A program made the position numbers and the translations under genes. The notes under the pieces are model-generated. The model made no database searches. It was not told the DNA's origin and saw only the letters and a program-made list of their open reading frames with translations. Below are positions 54,463 to 63,308 of a DNA stretch of 64,000 nucleotides, piece by piece; within the stretch, counting starts at the first letter, position 1, and the number at the start of each line of letters is the position of its first letter. The DNA comes from an uncultured Eubacteriales bacterium. Its GTDB lineage: Bacteria > Bacillota > Clostridia > Christensenellales > Aristaeellaceae. The stretch covers positions 1-64,000 of the forward strand of contig CACXHY010000001.1 of the NCBI GenBank assembly GCA_902767565.1. The letters run 5' to 3'.

Positions 54463-55638
54463 ATGATCACCAGAGAAACGATCATCGATGTGCTGCCCTA
54501 TGCGACGGAGATGCGGCACGAGCTGCACCGTCATCCCGAGGTCAGCGGGCATGAGACCGAAACGAAGCGCCGGATCCTGCGGGAGCTGACCGCCATGGGC
54601 CTGGAGACCCGCGAGTTCGAGGGCTGCCGCTCCGTGATGGGCGTCCTCCGCAACGGCGACGGCCCCTGCGTGGCGATCCGCGCGGACATGGACGCGCTGC
54701 CCATCCGCGAAGCGACCGGTCTGCCCTTTGCCTCCGAAAACGACGGCGTCATGCACGCCTGCGGCCACGATGTGCACATGGCGCTCTCCCTGGGCTCGGC
54801 CCGCTGGTTCTCGACCCATCGGGACGCCTGGCAGGGCACGATCAAATGGCTGTTCGAGAGCGAGGAGGAGACCGTGGGCGGCGGGCAGCGCATGGTGGCC
54901 CAGGGCTGCATGGAAGATCCCCGGGTGGGCTGCGTGATCGGCCAGCACATGAATCCCAACTATCCCGTTCACACCTTTTACAGCCGGTCCGGGGCGGTCA
55001 GCGGGGCCAGCGACGACCTGCGGCTGACGGTCACGGGCCGGGGCTGCCACGGCGCCTATCCGCAGAAGGGCGTGGATGCCATCGTCATCGCGGCGCAGAT
55101 CGTCACCGCCCTGCAGACGCTGGTCAGCCGGACCGTCTCGCCCTTCGATCCCGTGGCGCTGACCTTCGGGGCCATCCACGGCGGACAAGCCGGCAATGTG
55201 GTCTGTGAGACCGTCACGCTCACGGGCACCCTTCGCACCATCGCCCCGGAGACCCGCGTCCTGCTCCACCGGCGGATGAGGGAGATGACAGAGGGCATCG
55301 CCGGGGGCATGGGCGGATCGGCGCAAATGGAGATCATCCCAAGCTACAGTGCCGTGGTGAACGATCCCGCGTTCTATTCCCTGGTGGAGGAAAACGCGCG
55401 GCACCTGATCGGCGCGGAACGGATGGTGGAGCAGCAGGCGCCGAGCCTCGGCGTGGAGAGCTTCTGCTACTTCCTGAAGGACGCGCCCGGCGTCTACTAC
55501 GATCTCGGCTGCGGCGTGGGCACGGGGCTGCACACCGCCACCTTCCGCGTGGATGAGGCGGTGCTGGAGACCGGCGTCGCCATGCAGGTGGGCTCCGCGC
55601 TGGCGCTGCTGGACAGGATGAAGGAGGCGATGGCATGA
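54463..55638 (+). CDS. M20 family amidohydrolase
   Basis: Metal-dependent amidohydrolase of 391 residues in the M20D/aminoacylase group. Visible metal-binding and catalytic segments are RHELHRHPEVSG, IRADMDALPI, HACGHDVHMAL, and SEEETVGGGQRMV; the C-terminal LGVESFCYFLKDAPG and a late LHTATFRVDE histidine fit the family. Members deacylate N-acyl amino acids or hippurate-like substrates; the natural substrate here is unknown. A good GGAGG site lies upstream. It overlaps the next gene by four bases (ATGA), suggesting coupling with the LD-carboxypeptidase. Confidence 0.9.
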   Translation: MITRETIIDVLPYATEMRHELHRHPEVSGHETETKRRILRELTAMGLETREFEGCRSVMGVLRNGDGPCVAIRADMDALPIREATGLPFASENDGVMHACGHDVHMALSLGSARWFSTHRDAWQGTIKWLFESEEETVGGGQRMVAQGCMEDPRVGCVIGQHMNPNYPVHTFYSRSGAVSGASDDLRLTVTGRGCHGAYPQKGVDAIVIAAQIVTALQTLVSRTVSPFDPVALTFGAIHGGQAGNVVCETVTLTGTLRTIAPETRVLLHRRMREMTEGIAGGMGGSAQMEIIPSYSAVVNDPAFYSLVEENARHLIGAERMVEQQAPSLGVESFCYFLKDAPGVYYDLGCGVGTGLHTATFRVDEAVLETGVAMQVGSALALLDRMKEAMA

Positions 55639-56555
55639 GCTGCAGGATCCCGAAACCGCTGCTGCCCGGGGATACGGTCGCGCTGGTGGGCGTGTCCGGC
55701 TGCGTGCACAAGGAGGATCCTGAACGCGTTGTGGCCGAAGCCGCGGAAACGCTGCAGGCGTTCGGGTATCGCGTGCGGGTGGACGAGACCTGCGCGAAGC
55801 GGTACGGATTCCTGTCCGGCACCGACGCGGAACGGGCCGACGCTCTCACCCGGGTCTTTCTGGATGACAGCGTGGACGGCGTGTGGTGCCTGAAGGGCGG
55901 CTACGGCTGCTCCCGCATGGTGGATCTCGTCGACTGGGAAGCGGTCGCCGCACATCCGAAGGCCTTCATCGGCTACAGCGATATCACGGTGCTGCACATG
56001 GCCCTGCACGACCGCTGCCGCCTGGCCACCTTCCACGGGCCGATGCCCGCAAGCGGGATCTCCGAGGCCTGCCGCGAGAGCCTGCTGAACGCGATCCGCG
56101 GCACACCGGACCGGGAGCTGCGCAACCTCGACGGGTCCCCCCTGCGTGCTCTGCGGGGAGGCGCCGCGGAAGGCGAGCTGGTGGGCGGCAACCTGAGTCT
56201 CCTGGCAGCCTCCTGCGGAACGAGCCACCAGCTGAACGCCAAAGGCAAGATCCTCTTTATCGAGGAGGTCGGCGAGTACTCCTACCGGGTGGACAGCTTT
56301 CTGTGGCAGCTGCAGCAGGCGGGCATGCTCACGGAGTGCGCCGGCGTCGTGCTGGGCGGCTTCACCGACTGCAGCGAAGAGTATCCGCACGACCAGTGCT
56401 TCACGACCGACGAGATCCTGCGGCAGACGGCGGAACGGCTTTCGGTGCCGGTGCTCGCCGGTCTGCAGTGCGGACACATGCACGACAAGCTGACGCTCTG
56501 TCTGGGCAGGAAATACCGGATGGACGCAGATGCCGGATCCATCGGCCTCGCGTGA
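55635..56555 (+). CDS. LD-carboxypeptidase, S66 family
   Basis: S66 serine peptidase of 306 residues (LdcA/MccF type). The nucleophile lies in FIGYSDIT and the family motif GVWCLKGGYGCSRM precedes it; later segments carry the Glu (LFIEEVGEYSYRVD) and His (LQCGHMHDKLTL) of the Ser-His-Glu triad. LdcA members cleave the terminal D-alanine from murein tetrapeptides; MccF members degrade microcin C. LdcA is favoured by the neighbour alr. Overlaps the amidohydrolase gene by four bases. No signal peptide, so cytoplasmic. Confidence 0.9.
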   Translation: MSCRIPKPLLPGDTVALVGVSGCVHKEDPERVVAEAAETLQAFGYRVRVDETCAKRYGFLSGTDAERADALTRVFLDDSVDGVWCLKGGYGCSRMVDLVDWEAVAAHPKAFIGYSDITVLHMALHDRCRLATFHGPMPASGISEACRESLLNAIRGTPDRELRNLDGSPLRALRGGAAEGELVGGNLSLLAASCGTSHQLNAKGKILFIEEVGEYSYRVDSFLWQLQQAGMLTECAGVVLGGFTDCSEEYPHDQCFTTDEILRQTAERLSVPVLAGLQCGHMHDKLTLCLGRKYRMDADAGSIGLA

Positions 56556-56594
56556 AAACGGGCGGCTCCCATCGGAGCCGCCCGCGCGTCGTTT
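56555..56594. terminator. Bidirectional terminator between convergent genes
   Basis: Perfect ten-base-pair stem GGGCGGCTCC/GGAGCCGCCC with a four-base loop (56560-56583). On the minus strand it is followed at once by GTTTTC, fitting the TlpA gene. On the plus strand GTTTT comes eight bases later. Confidence 0.75.
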
Positions 56595-56606
56595 TGGGCC
56601 GGGGCG

Positions 56607-58397
56607 TCAGTTCTTGACGACCTCGACAGTCAGTTCGCCGCCTTCTGCAGGCATTGGGATCACGACCTCGGTGTCGCCGGTGTAGCCTTCCGGCAGGCGC
56701 AGGGTATGGATCTCCCAGGCATAGGGCTGAGCGGTGAAGGTCACGGAGCCCTGGTCATCGGTGGTGTAGAGGACGCAGGTGGCGTCATCACAGGCCTGCA
56801 CGGTCACGCCGGGCACGGGATCGCCGTTCTGGTCCACGTAGGTGATGGTGTAGGTGGACTCGTAGGAGCCTTCTTCTTCAGGCAGCTCGGCCATGGCGTC
56901 CGTGGAGGGCAGGGTGCCGTCCTCGTAGGTCCAGGTCGTCTCGACGCCGTACTGGGGGAGCAGCCAGCCGAAGAACCAGTTGGCATTCTCCTCGTCGGCG
57001 AAGCAGCAGCAGATGTAGTGGCCTTCATAGCCGTCGTAGATCAGATACACATCGGAGTAGGGGTAACCGGTGGTGCCGGCAGAATCCACGCCCGTGGTGA
57101 AGATGTACTGCCCGTCCACCAGCAGATCCCGGAGCATGACCTCCCGGTTGCTGAACATCATCGCGTCGCCGAATACGACATCGCAGTCGGGGTCCACATC
57201 GGCGTTGATCGTGATCAGGAAATCAGCCTGTTCGGCGGGAATGATGTAGAAGGCGTCCATGTTGGTGATGGCTCTCACGCTTTCCTCATCCGCGGGCACG
57301 ATGCGGCGGGCGCCTTCCGCCTGCGGCACCACGCTGATCGTGTCGCCGCGCGGATACGCGGGATTGGCCGCCAGGGCCGCAGCGGCTTCGTCGCCGGAGA
57401 GCAGGGCCACGCTGTCCACATAGACATAGTCCGCGCCCTCCATGCCGCCCCTGCGGTTGTAGACGAGGGTGATCATCACGGTCTCGGCGTCATACTCCAT
57501 GGGGATTGCATAGGAGAACCAGTCAGTCTCGCCGGAGTAGGCCTTGACGGGCTGCTCGTTCACCAGGATCTGAAAGAAGTCGTAGCCCGGAAAGGTGTTG
57601 ACCTTGCCGGTGACGACGATGGCATCGCCGGCCGAAACGGTCAGGGGCACGTCGACCCGCGCCAGGCTCTCGACGGAGATGGTCGTGTTGGAGGCGGCAA
57701 GAACGGTGCGCCCGTCCACCTCGGCGGTCACCATGGGCCAGATGTATTCGTCTTCGGGATTCATCGCGGTGCCGGTCTCCAGGGCAGCGGCCAGTTCCGC
57801 GGGATCCTGCGCCGCCACGGTGGGCTTCACCCTGGGGGCTCCCTCCAGGAGGACCGGCCCCTCGTAGTCCTCGCCGATGAACTGATCGAACAGCAGCGTG
57901 AAGAGGCTGACGTCCGGCATGGAGCCGCACTCGATGAAGCAGATCACGCCGTTGCGGTCCACGACGACGGAGGTGGGGATGCCTTCCTGCGCGAACTTGT
58001 CCATCAGGCCGGGCTCGTCATGGCCCACGTAGAACGTCATGCCGTGGGAAGCGGCGTATTCACGCAGCACCTCGTCGGTATCATCGGGCTCGATGGACAG
58101 GGCGACGATGGCCACATGCTCGGAATACTGCTCGTAGGCAGCCTGCATGGCCGGGAATTCCATCTCGCACGGGCCGCACCAGGTGGCCCACAGATTGATG
58201 AGCACCATGTCCTTTTCCTGCAGCAGGGCGGACAGGGTCACGGTCTGGCCGTCGATCGTGGTGACGGTGAAGTCCTCGATGGTGTCGCCCAGGGTGTAGT
58301 AAGGGCCTTCGGCCGCCATCTCTTCGGCGAGGGCGACGCAGCCGGTGAACACGCAGAGCGCCAGCGCGAGGGCAGCGATCTTCTTCAGGATCGTCAT
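56607..58397 (-). CDS. TlpA-type thioredoxin-like lipoprotein with C-terminal beta domains
   Basis: Protein of 596 residues. Its signal peptide ends in a lipobox-like FTGC (Cys20), so it is probably a lipoprotein. Residues about 32-170 form a redoxin/TlpA domain with the active-site WCGPC (Cys74, Cys77) and a cis-proline segment EGIPTSVVVD. The remaining ~420 residues are beta-rich and unrecognised, until a final Cna-B/carboxypeptidase-regulatory-like domain (about 520-595, TYVDQNGDPVPGVTVQACDD, then DQGSVTF). The long extension suggests a thiol-disulfide reductase tethered to a binding module. ATG 58397 follows GAGGAGG. Its partner substrate is not encoded nearby. Confidence 0.8.
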   Translation of the reverse strand: MTILKKIAALALALCVFTGCVALAEEMAAEGPYYTLGDTIEDFTVTTIDGQTVTLSALLQEKDMVLINLWATWCGPCEMEFPAMQAAYEQYSEHVAIVALSIEPDDTDEVLREYAASHGMTFYVGHDEPGLMDKFAQEGIPTSVVVDRNGVICFIECGSMPDVSLFTLLFDQFIGEDYEGPVLLEGAPRVKPTVAAQDPAELAAALETGTAMNPEDEYIWPMVTAEVDGRTVLAASNTTISVESLARVDVPLTVSAGDAIVVTGKVNTFPGYDFFQILVNEQPVKAYSGETDWFSYAIPMEYDAETVMITLVYNRRGGMEGADYVYVDSVALLSGDEAAAALAANPAYPRGDTISVVPQAEGARRIVPADEESVRAITNMDAFYIIPAEQADFLITINADVDPDCDVVFGDAMMFSNREVMLRDLLVDGQYIFTTGVDSAGTTGYPYSDVYLIYDGYEGHYICCCFADEENANWFFGWLLPQYGVETTWTYEDGTLPSTDAMAELPEEEGSYESTYTITYVDQNGDPVPGVTVQACDDATCVLYTTDDQGSVTFTAQPYAWEIHTLRLPEGYTGDTEVVIPMPAEGGELTVEVVKN

Positions 58398-58433
58398 ACG
58401 GTTTCCTCCTCTTCCTTCAGGAAGTATGATTCT

Positions 58434-58461
58434 ATTATAGATACACACGTCGCCTTGTCAA
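58434..58461 (-). promoter_or_regulatory. Promoter for the TlpA-type lipoprotein
   Basis: Perfect TTGACA (plus 58456-58461), 16-base spacer, perfect TATAAT (plus 58434-58439) on the minus strand. Confidence 0.85.
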
Positions 58462-58485
58462 TGTGAACACCTGTAAAAACCGCAT

Positions 58486-58516
58486 AAAAACAGAAGCCCG
58501 CTTGCGCGAGCTTCTG
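58486..58516 (-). terminator. Terminator after the EF-G paralogue
   Basis: Minus-strand stem CAGAAGC/GCTTCTG with extra internal pairing, followed by TTTTTATG. Confidence 0.75.
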
Positions 58517-58525
58517 CTGAAGGCA

Positions 58526-60619
58526 TCAATCGTCGTCCTCGTCCTCGTCCTTGACGGCGGCGGCAATGATCTTCTGGGCCACGTCATTCGGCACCTGCTC
58601 ATAGCGCTCGAACGCCTGGGTGAAGGATCCGCGCGCCTGCGTCATGGAGCGCAGGTCGATGGCGTACTTGGTCATCTCGGCCATGGGAGCCTCGGCGATG
58701 ACGAGCTGCATCATGCCGTCCTGGTTGCTGCCGATGATGCGGCCGCGGCGCTTGCTGCTCATGTCGCCCATGATGGTGCCCATGTACTCATCCGGCACGG
58801 ACACTTCCACGTGCATCCAGGGCTCGAGCAGGACGGGGTTGGCTTCCATGCAGCCCTTCTTGTAGGCGATGCGGGCCGCGGTCTTGAAGGCCATTTCGGA
58901 GGAGTCGACGGGGTGATAGGAGCCGTCGTACAGCTTGGCGTGGAGGTGCACCATGGGATAGCCCGCCAGCACGCCCTTGACGATGTTCTCGCGCAGGCCC
59001 TTCTCGACGGAGGGGATGAAGTTGCGCGGAACGGCGCCGCCGACCACCGCGTCCTCGAACTCGAAGTCGGTCTCGCTGTCGGTGATGGGGCTGAATTCGA
59101 TCCACACGTCGCCGAACTGGCCGTGACCGCCGGTCTGCTTCTTGTGGCGGCCCTGCACGGAAACGGTCTTGCGGATGGTTTCACGGTACGGGATGCGGGG
59201 ATCCTGCAGCAGGCACTTGGCGCCGAACTTGCTCTCCAGCTTGTTCTTGATCACATCCAGGTGCATGTCGCCCTGGCCGGACAGGAGGGTCTCGTTGGTC
59301 TCAGTATTCTTCTCGATGACCATGGAGGGATCCTCTTCCATCAGGCGGTTGAGGCCGGAGAAGACCTTGTCTTCCTCGCCCTGCTTCGCGGCGTAGACGG
59401 CGCGGCTCAGGCAGGGGCGCGGGTATTCAAGGGCGGGATACTGGATCGGGTTGGCGGGATCGCAGAGGGTATCGCCGGTGGAGGTGAACTGCAGCTTGGC
59501 CAGGGCGCCCAGGTCGCCGGCGTGCAGCTCCTGCTTCGCGATCTGCTTCTTGCCGCGCATGATGGACACGCCGGAGATCTTCTCGGTCTTGTCCCGGTTG
59601 GGGTTGTAAAGGCTGATGCCGGAGGTGAGCTTGCCGGAGAAGATGCGGATCAGGCTCAGCTTGCCCATGAAGGGGTCAGCGATGGTCTTGTAGACGAAAG
59701 CGGAGAAGGGCTGATCGTCGGCGGATACGCGGGCGGTCTCCTCGCCGGTGCGGGGATCGACGCCGGCGTGCTGCGCGTTGTTGTGCGCGGGAGACGGCAT
59801 GTACTTGGCGATCATGTCCATCATGCGGGCGATGCCCACGCCGGTGGCGGCGGAGACCGCGACCACGGGAACGATGGCGCCGTCCTTCATGCCCTTGTGG
59901 AAGCCCGCCAGCACTTCCTCGTGAGAGAGCTCGCCCTCTTCGAAGTACTTCTCCATCAGGGCTTCGTCGGTGGAGGCGGCTTCTTCCACGAGCTTCTCGT
60001 AGGCTTCCTGCACCTTGGCCTTCATGGCGTCGGGGATCGGGACTTCCTTGCTCTTGTCATAAGCGCCTTCGTAGGCCTTCTGATCCAGCACGTTCACGAC
60101 GCCCTTGAAGGCGGGGCCGTCGCCGAGAGGCAGGATCACCGGAACCACGCTGGAGCCGTGCGCGTTGCGCAGCTCGTCCACCAGCTGGTCGAAATTGGCG
60201 TGCTCCTTGTCCATCTGGTTGACGATGATCATCTTGCAGACGTTGGCCTTTTCGGCATTCTTCAGGGCCTTCTCCGCGCCGACGCTGACGCCGGTGGTGG
60301 CGCTGATCACGATGCCCGCGGTCTCCACTACGCGCAGGGGACCCACGACCTCGCCGATGAAGTCGAAGTAACCCGGGATATCGATGACGTTGATCTGCTT
60401 GCCGGCCCATTCCACAGGCGCGACGGCCGCGGAGATAGAGATGTGGCGCTTGATCTCTTCGGGCTCGAAGTCGGTGGTGGTGTTGCCGTCCTCCACCTTG
60501 CCCTGACGGTCAACCATGTGCGCGGCGTAGAGCATGGCCTCGGTCAGCGTGGTCTTGCCCTCGCCGCCATGACCCATGAGAGCGATGTTCCTGATGTTGC
60601 CGGTCTGAAAGTCTGCCAT
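58526..60619 (-). CDS. Elongation factor G-like GTPase (EF-G paralogue)
   Basis: EF-G-like translational GTPase of 697 residues with the full five-domain length. The P-loop is GHGGEGKT instead of the canonical GHxDAGKT, the G3 motif is DIPGY (the usual DxPGH histidine is replaced by tyrosine), and the G4 motif is NQMD instead of NKMD. The switch I region TTTDFEPEEIKRHISI also departs from the usual DWxxxExERGITI pattern. These features mark the EF-G-like paralogue group (FusA2-type) found beside a normal FusA. A canonical fusA and the str operon genes (rpsL, rpsG, tuf) are not present. Its role is unsettled. ATG 60619 has GGAGG upstream. Confidence 0.85.
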   Translation of the reverse strand: MADFQTGNIRNIALMGHGGEGKTTLTEAMLYAAHMVDRQGKVEDGNTTTDFEPEEIKRHISISAAVAPVEWAGKQINVIDIPGYFDFIGEVVGPLRVVETAGIVISATTGVSVGAEKALKNAEKANVCKMIIVNQMDKEHANFDQLVDELRNAHGSSVVPVILPLGDGPAFKGVVNVLDQKAYEGAYDKSKEVPIPDAMKAKVQEAYEKLVEEAASTDEALMEKYFEEGELSHEEVLAGFHKGMKDGAIVPVVAVSAATGVGIARMMDMIAKYMPSPAHNNAQHAGVDPRTGEETARVSADDQPFSAFVYKTIADPFMGKLSLIRIFSGKLTSGISLYNPNRDKTEKISGVSIMRGKKQIAKQELHAGDLGALAKLQFTSTGDTLCDPANPIQYPALEYPRPCLSRAVYAAKQGEEDKVFSGLNRLMEEDPSMVIEKNTETNETLLSGQGDMHLDVIKNKLESKFGAKCLLQDPRIPYRETIRKTVSVQGRHKKQTGGHGQFGDVWIEFSPITDSETDFEFEDAVVGGAVPRNFIPSVEKGLRENIVKGVLAGYPMVHLHAKLYDGSYHPVDSSEMAFKTAARIAYKKGCMEANPVLLEPWMHVEVSVPDEYMGTIMGDMSSKRRGRIIGSNQDGMMQLVIAEAPMAEMTKYAIDLRSMTQARGSFTQAFERYEQVPNDVAQKIIAAAVKDEDEDDD

Positions 60620-60693
60620 AAAGCTTCCTCCTTCGTAGGTTTAAACCAAGAGCCGGCCGGCTGCGCCAGCCCGCCCAATGCCTCGTAAAATTC

Positions 60694-60702
60694 ATTATAC
60701 CA
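60694..60702 (-). promoter_or_regulatory. Extended -10 promoter for the EF-G paralogue
   Basis: Minus-strand TGGTATAAT (TG plus one base before a perfect -10 box). A -35 box is not evident at the right distance, as expected for an extended -10 promoter. Confidence 0.65.
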
Positions 60703-61155
60703 CAGCTGTGCGAAAAAGAAAAGCGTTTTTGAAAAAGAACTCACGCGGCGGCGGATCCTTTGTGTAACTGTTCAGTCCGCCCGGCGTATTGTGCCGCAAA
60801 CGATCCGCAGGCCGCGCCGCGCCATCCCCCTGCCCCCTGTCCCGAGAGAAGGGGGAGAAGAGAGAGCGGGCCTGCGGCCCGCACCCGCCGTGTGCGGCCG
60901 GCATGGAAGACACCCGCTTCGTGCGTTTCCCGTCTGTCGATCCGCATGGGTATGCCGACGAACTGAACGGCAGCGATCGGAAAACAAAGCATCGAAGCCG
61001 GGATCGTCCGGTTCGCACGGGTCGATGATCCCGGCATTTGATACCACCCGGCCCCGGATCCATCGGTGATCCACGCGCGGCCAGGCGGCGGTCGGCACGG
61101 AGCGGCGCGGGGACTGCCGGTCCCCCGGCGGGCAACAGATTCCGGCAAAATCCGC

Positions 61156-61184
61156 TTGCAGTCTGCCGTCCTTTCTACTATGAT
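61156..61184 (+). promoter_or_regulatory. Promoter for the surface protein
   Basis: TTGCAG (61156-61161), 17-base spacer, TATGAT (61179-61184), giving a leader of roughly 200 bases. Confidence 0.65.
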
Positions 61185-61394
61185 GAACATGGGTGTTTGT
61201 ATGGAAATGACGATGAAGGGGTGACAGGGATGACGGTGCGCGCCGCGCGCAAACAGGCAGGCAGGATCACTGCGTCCTTTTCGCGTGCCCCGAACAGCCG
61301 CCGGGTGGGATGGCTTCATTGCCGGTCCGCCTGAGGGCTTTTGGTTTCTGATCACACCGCACACTGTGAACATGCGAATCTGGAGGAATCGAAC

Positions 61395-63308
61395 ATGACG
61401 AACCGGTACACCAGATGGGTCCTCGCCCTGCTGCTCTGCGCCGTGATGGCGCTGGTGCTCTGCTTTGGCACGGCGTCCGCGGCCGGCGCGGTGACGAGCT
61501 GGACGGAGCTGCAGTCTGCGCTGAGCGCCGGCGGCACCGTCACCCTGACGCAGGACATCACCGCCGGAGCGAGTGACAGCGCCCTGTCCGTTCCCGGCGG
61601 AACGACCGTTGTCCTCGACCTGAACGGCCATACGATCGACCGCGGACTGGCAAACTCCGAGGCGCAGGCGAACGGCAACGTCATCACCAACAACGGCACG
61701 CTGACGATCGCCGATACGAGCGCCGCGCAGACCGGCGCGATCACCGGCGGCAACAGCACCGGCCGCGGCGGAGCGATCGTGAACCGGGGCGCGCTGACGG
61801 TCTCCGGCGGCATGATCACCGGCAACAGCGCGCAGGAAGCCGGCGCTGTGTTCAATCAGGCCGGATCGGAGCTTACGGTCACCGGCGGCGCATTGGACTA
61901 TAACTACGCGGTTACATACGGCGGCGGCGCCATCGTCAACCACGGTGCGATCTCCATGTCCCGCGGCACTGTTCAGAACAATGCCGCAGCGATGAACGGC
62001 GGCGCCATCTGGTCGGACGGCATGCTGACGATCACAGGCGGCAGCATCGCAAACAACACGGCGCAGCAGAACGGCGGCGCAGTTTACATTGCCGGCAGCG
62101 AGGGCACGGCCGCGATCTCCGGAGGCACGATCTCCGGCAACACCGCGATGCTGTCCGGCGGCGCAGTCTATATCAGCGGGGGTACGACCACGATCTCCGG
62201 AGGCACGATCACCGGCAACAGCGCAAACGGAGGCCACGGCGGCGCGATCTATACAGCCGGGGACGCAACGGTCCTGAATCTGTTCGGCGGCACGATCTCC
62301 GGCAACACCGCGACGGGTCAGGGCGGTGCGATCCTGAAATATCAGGACCGGAATACAATCAATATCCAGGGAAGCCCCGTGATCACGAACAATCAGGCTG
62401 AGCTCGGTTCCAATATCTATATGCGAAACGGCACCGCTCTGCTGACCGTCACAGGCGCGCTGGGCGCGGACGCGCGGATCGGCGTGGCGCTCGCGGCGGG
62501 TGAGGGACTCGTGACGAATTACTTCGGGATATACAACGGGCCGGATCGGGTGGCATGCTTTGTCCCGGACGCTCAGGATCACCTGGTCGGAGTCAGCAGC
62601 GCCCAGGATGTCATTCTGGGCGAACCGGTCACCGTCTCATTTTCCGATGGCGGCGGGTCGGGAACGATGGACAGCGCAACGCTCGCGCGCGGCAGCATAT
62701 ACACACTGCCGGAATGCGGCTTTACGCCTCCCGGGGGCGGCCAGTCGTTTATCCGCTGGAACGTGAACGGCAATGAACAGCAGCCCGGTGACAGGGTCCA
62801 GATCGATGCGGACACGACAGTGATCGCGTTCTTCAATGCAGTCGTGTACTACATCGACAGGTCATGGGACGGTACGAAGATCGTTGAAACAACAAAGCCC
62901 TGCACCGACTATGAGCTGCTGCACAGCAGCAATTCGAGCTGGTATACCATCGGTCAGTCGGGACAGACGACCTGGTATCTTGCGCAGGGCAATATCACGA
63001 TGAACGGTACGACGCTCACCGTCCGGGGCAACGTCAACATCATTCTCTGCGACGGCGCTGATGTCAAAATCAAGGACGGCATCGAAGTCAAGACCGGATA
63101 CTCCCTGACGATCTACTCTCAGTCCTATGGCGACAATATGGGCAGGCTCGATGCCAGAAATAACGACGGAGACGCGGGCATCGGCTGCGGGCCGAACAGC
63201 GGCGTGGGCAATATCACGATCCACGGCGGCTTCATCGAAGCCCACGGGGGAAGACACGCGGCAGGCATCGGCAGCGGCGAAGAGAGAGAGAGAGATGGGC
63301 AGCCATAG
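61395..63308 (+). CDS. Secreted beta-helix surface protein, 3'-truncated
   Basis: Surface protein whose reading frame runs 637 residues before a stop. Signal peptide MTNRYTRWVLALLLCAVMALVLCFGTASAAG. Residues about 60-340 are parallel beta-helix repeats rich in NGGAI, SGGTI and NSAQ-type turns, as in adhesins and pectate-lyase-like proteins. A second beta domain follows (about 410-490), then carbohydrate-binding-like repeats (VKIKDGIEVKTGYSLTIYSQ, GDAGIGCGPNSG, HGGRHAAGIGSG). The normal pattern ends near 63280 at a GA repeat; the last ~10 residues (ERERDGQP) are foreign. The gene is therefore broken at a junction with integrase sequence, and no anchor domain is left. ATG 61395 follows GGAGG. 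Confidence 0.8.
   Translation: MTNRYTRWVLALLLCAVMALVLCFGTASAAGAVTSWTELQSALSAGGTVTLTQDITAGASDSALSVPGGTTVVLDLNGHTIDRGLANSEAQANGNVITNNGTLTIADTSAAQTGAITGGNSTGRGGAIVNRGALTVSGGMITGNSAQEAGAVFNQAGSELTVTGGALDYNYAVTYGGGAIVNHGAISMSRGTVQNNAAAMNGGAIWSDGMLTITGGSIANNTAQQNGGAVYIAGSEGTAAISGGTISGNTAMLSGGAVYISGGTTTISGGTITGNSANGGHGGAIYTAGDATVLNLFGGTISGNTATGQGGAILKYQDRNTINIQGSPVITNNQAELGSNIYMRNGTALLTVTGALGADARIGVALAAGEGLVTNYFGIYNGPDRVACFVPDAQDHLVGVSSAQDVILGEPVTVSFSDGGGSGTMDSATLARGSIYTLPECGFTPPGGGQSFIRWNVNGNEQQPGDRVQIDADTTVIAFFNAVVYYIDRSWDGTKIVETTKPCTDYELLHSSNSSWYTIGQSGQTTWYLAQGNITMNGTTLTVRGNVNIILCDGADVKIKDGIEVKTGYSLTIYSQSYGDNMGRLDARNNDGDAGIGCGPNSGVGNITIHGGFIEAHGGRHAAGIGSGEERERDGQP
63278..63296. repeat. GA microsatellite at the adhesin/integrase junction
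   Basis: Sequence is an uninterrupted run of GA dinucleotides followed by TGGG. Adhesin-like coding lies to the left and integrase-like coding to the right, in different frames. The run marks the breakpoint or an assembly join. Confidence 0.7.

Larger units (their letters stand above)
60620..61394. other. Long intergenic region before the surface protein
   Basis: Stretch of 775 bases between divergent genes. Besides the promoters at 60694-60702 and 61156-61184 I see no gene, tRNA or clear repeat. Codon patterns in any frame are poor, and a 34-residue open frame at 61230 has no good ribosome site. The C-rich/G-rich patch around 60828-60860 could fold but lacks a terminator tail. Confidence 0.6.

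Noticed and set aside
61229-61334. Small 34-codon frame in the leader of the surface protein
   Set aside because: Weak ribosome site, odd composition and no conservation evidence; too little to call a leader peptide.
60741-62582. Minus-strand open frame of 613 codons over the intergenic region and the adhesin
   Set aside because: It is opposite the beta-helix repeats, so its Arg/Asp repeats are the reverse of those; no start site or domain.
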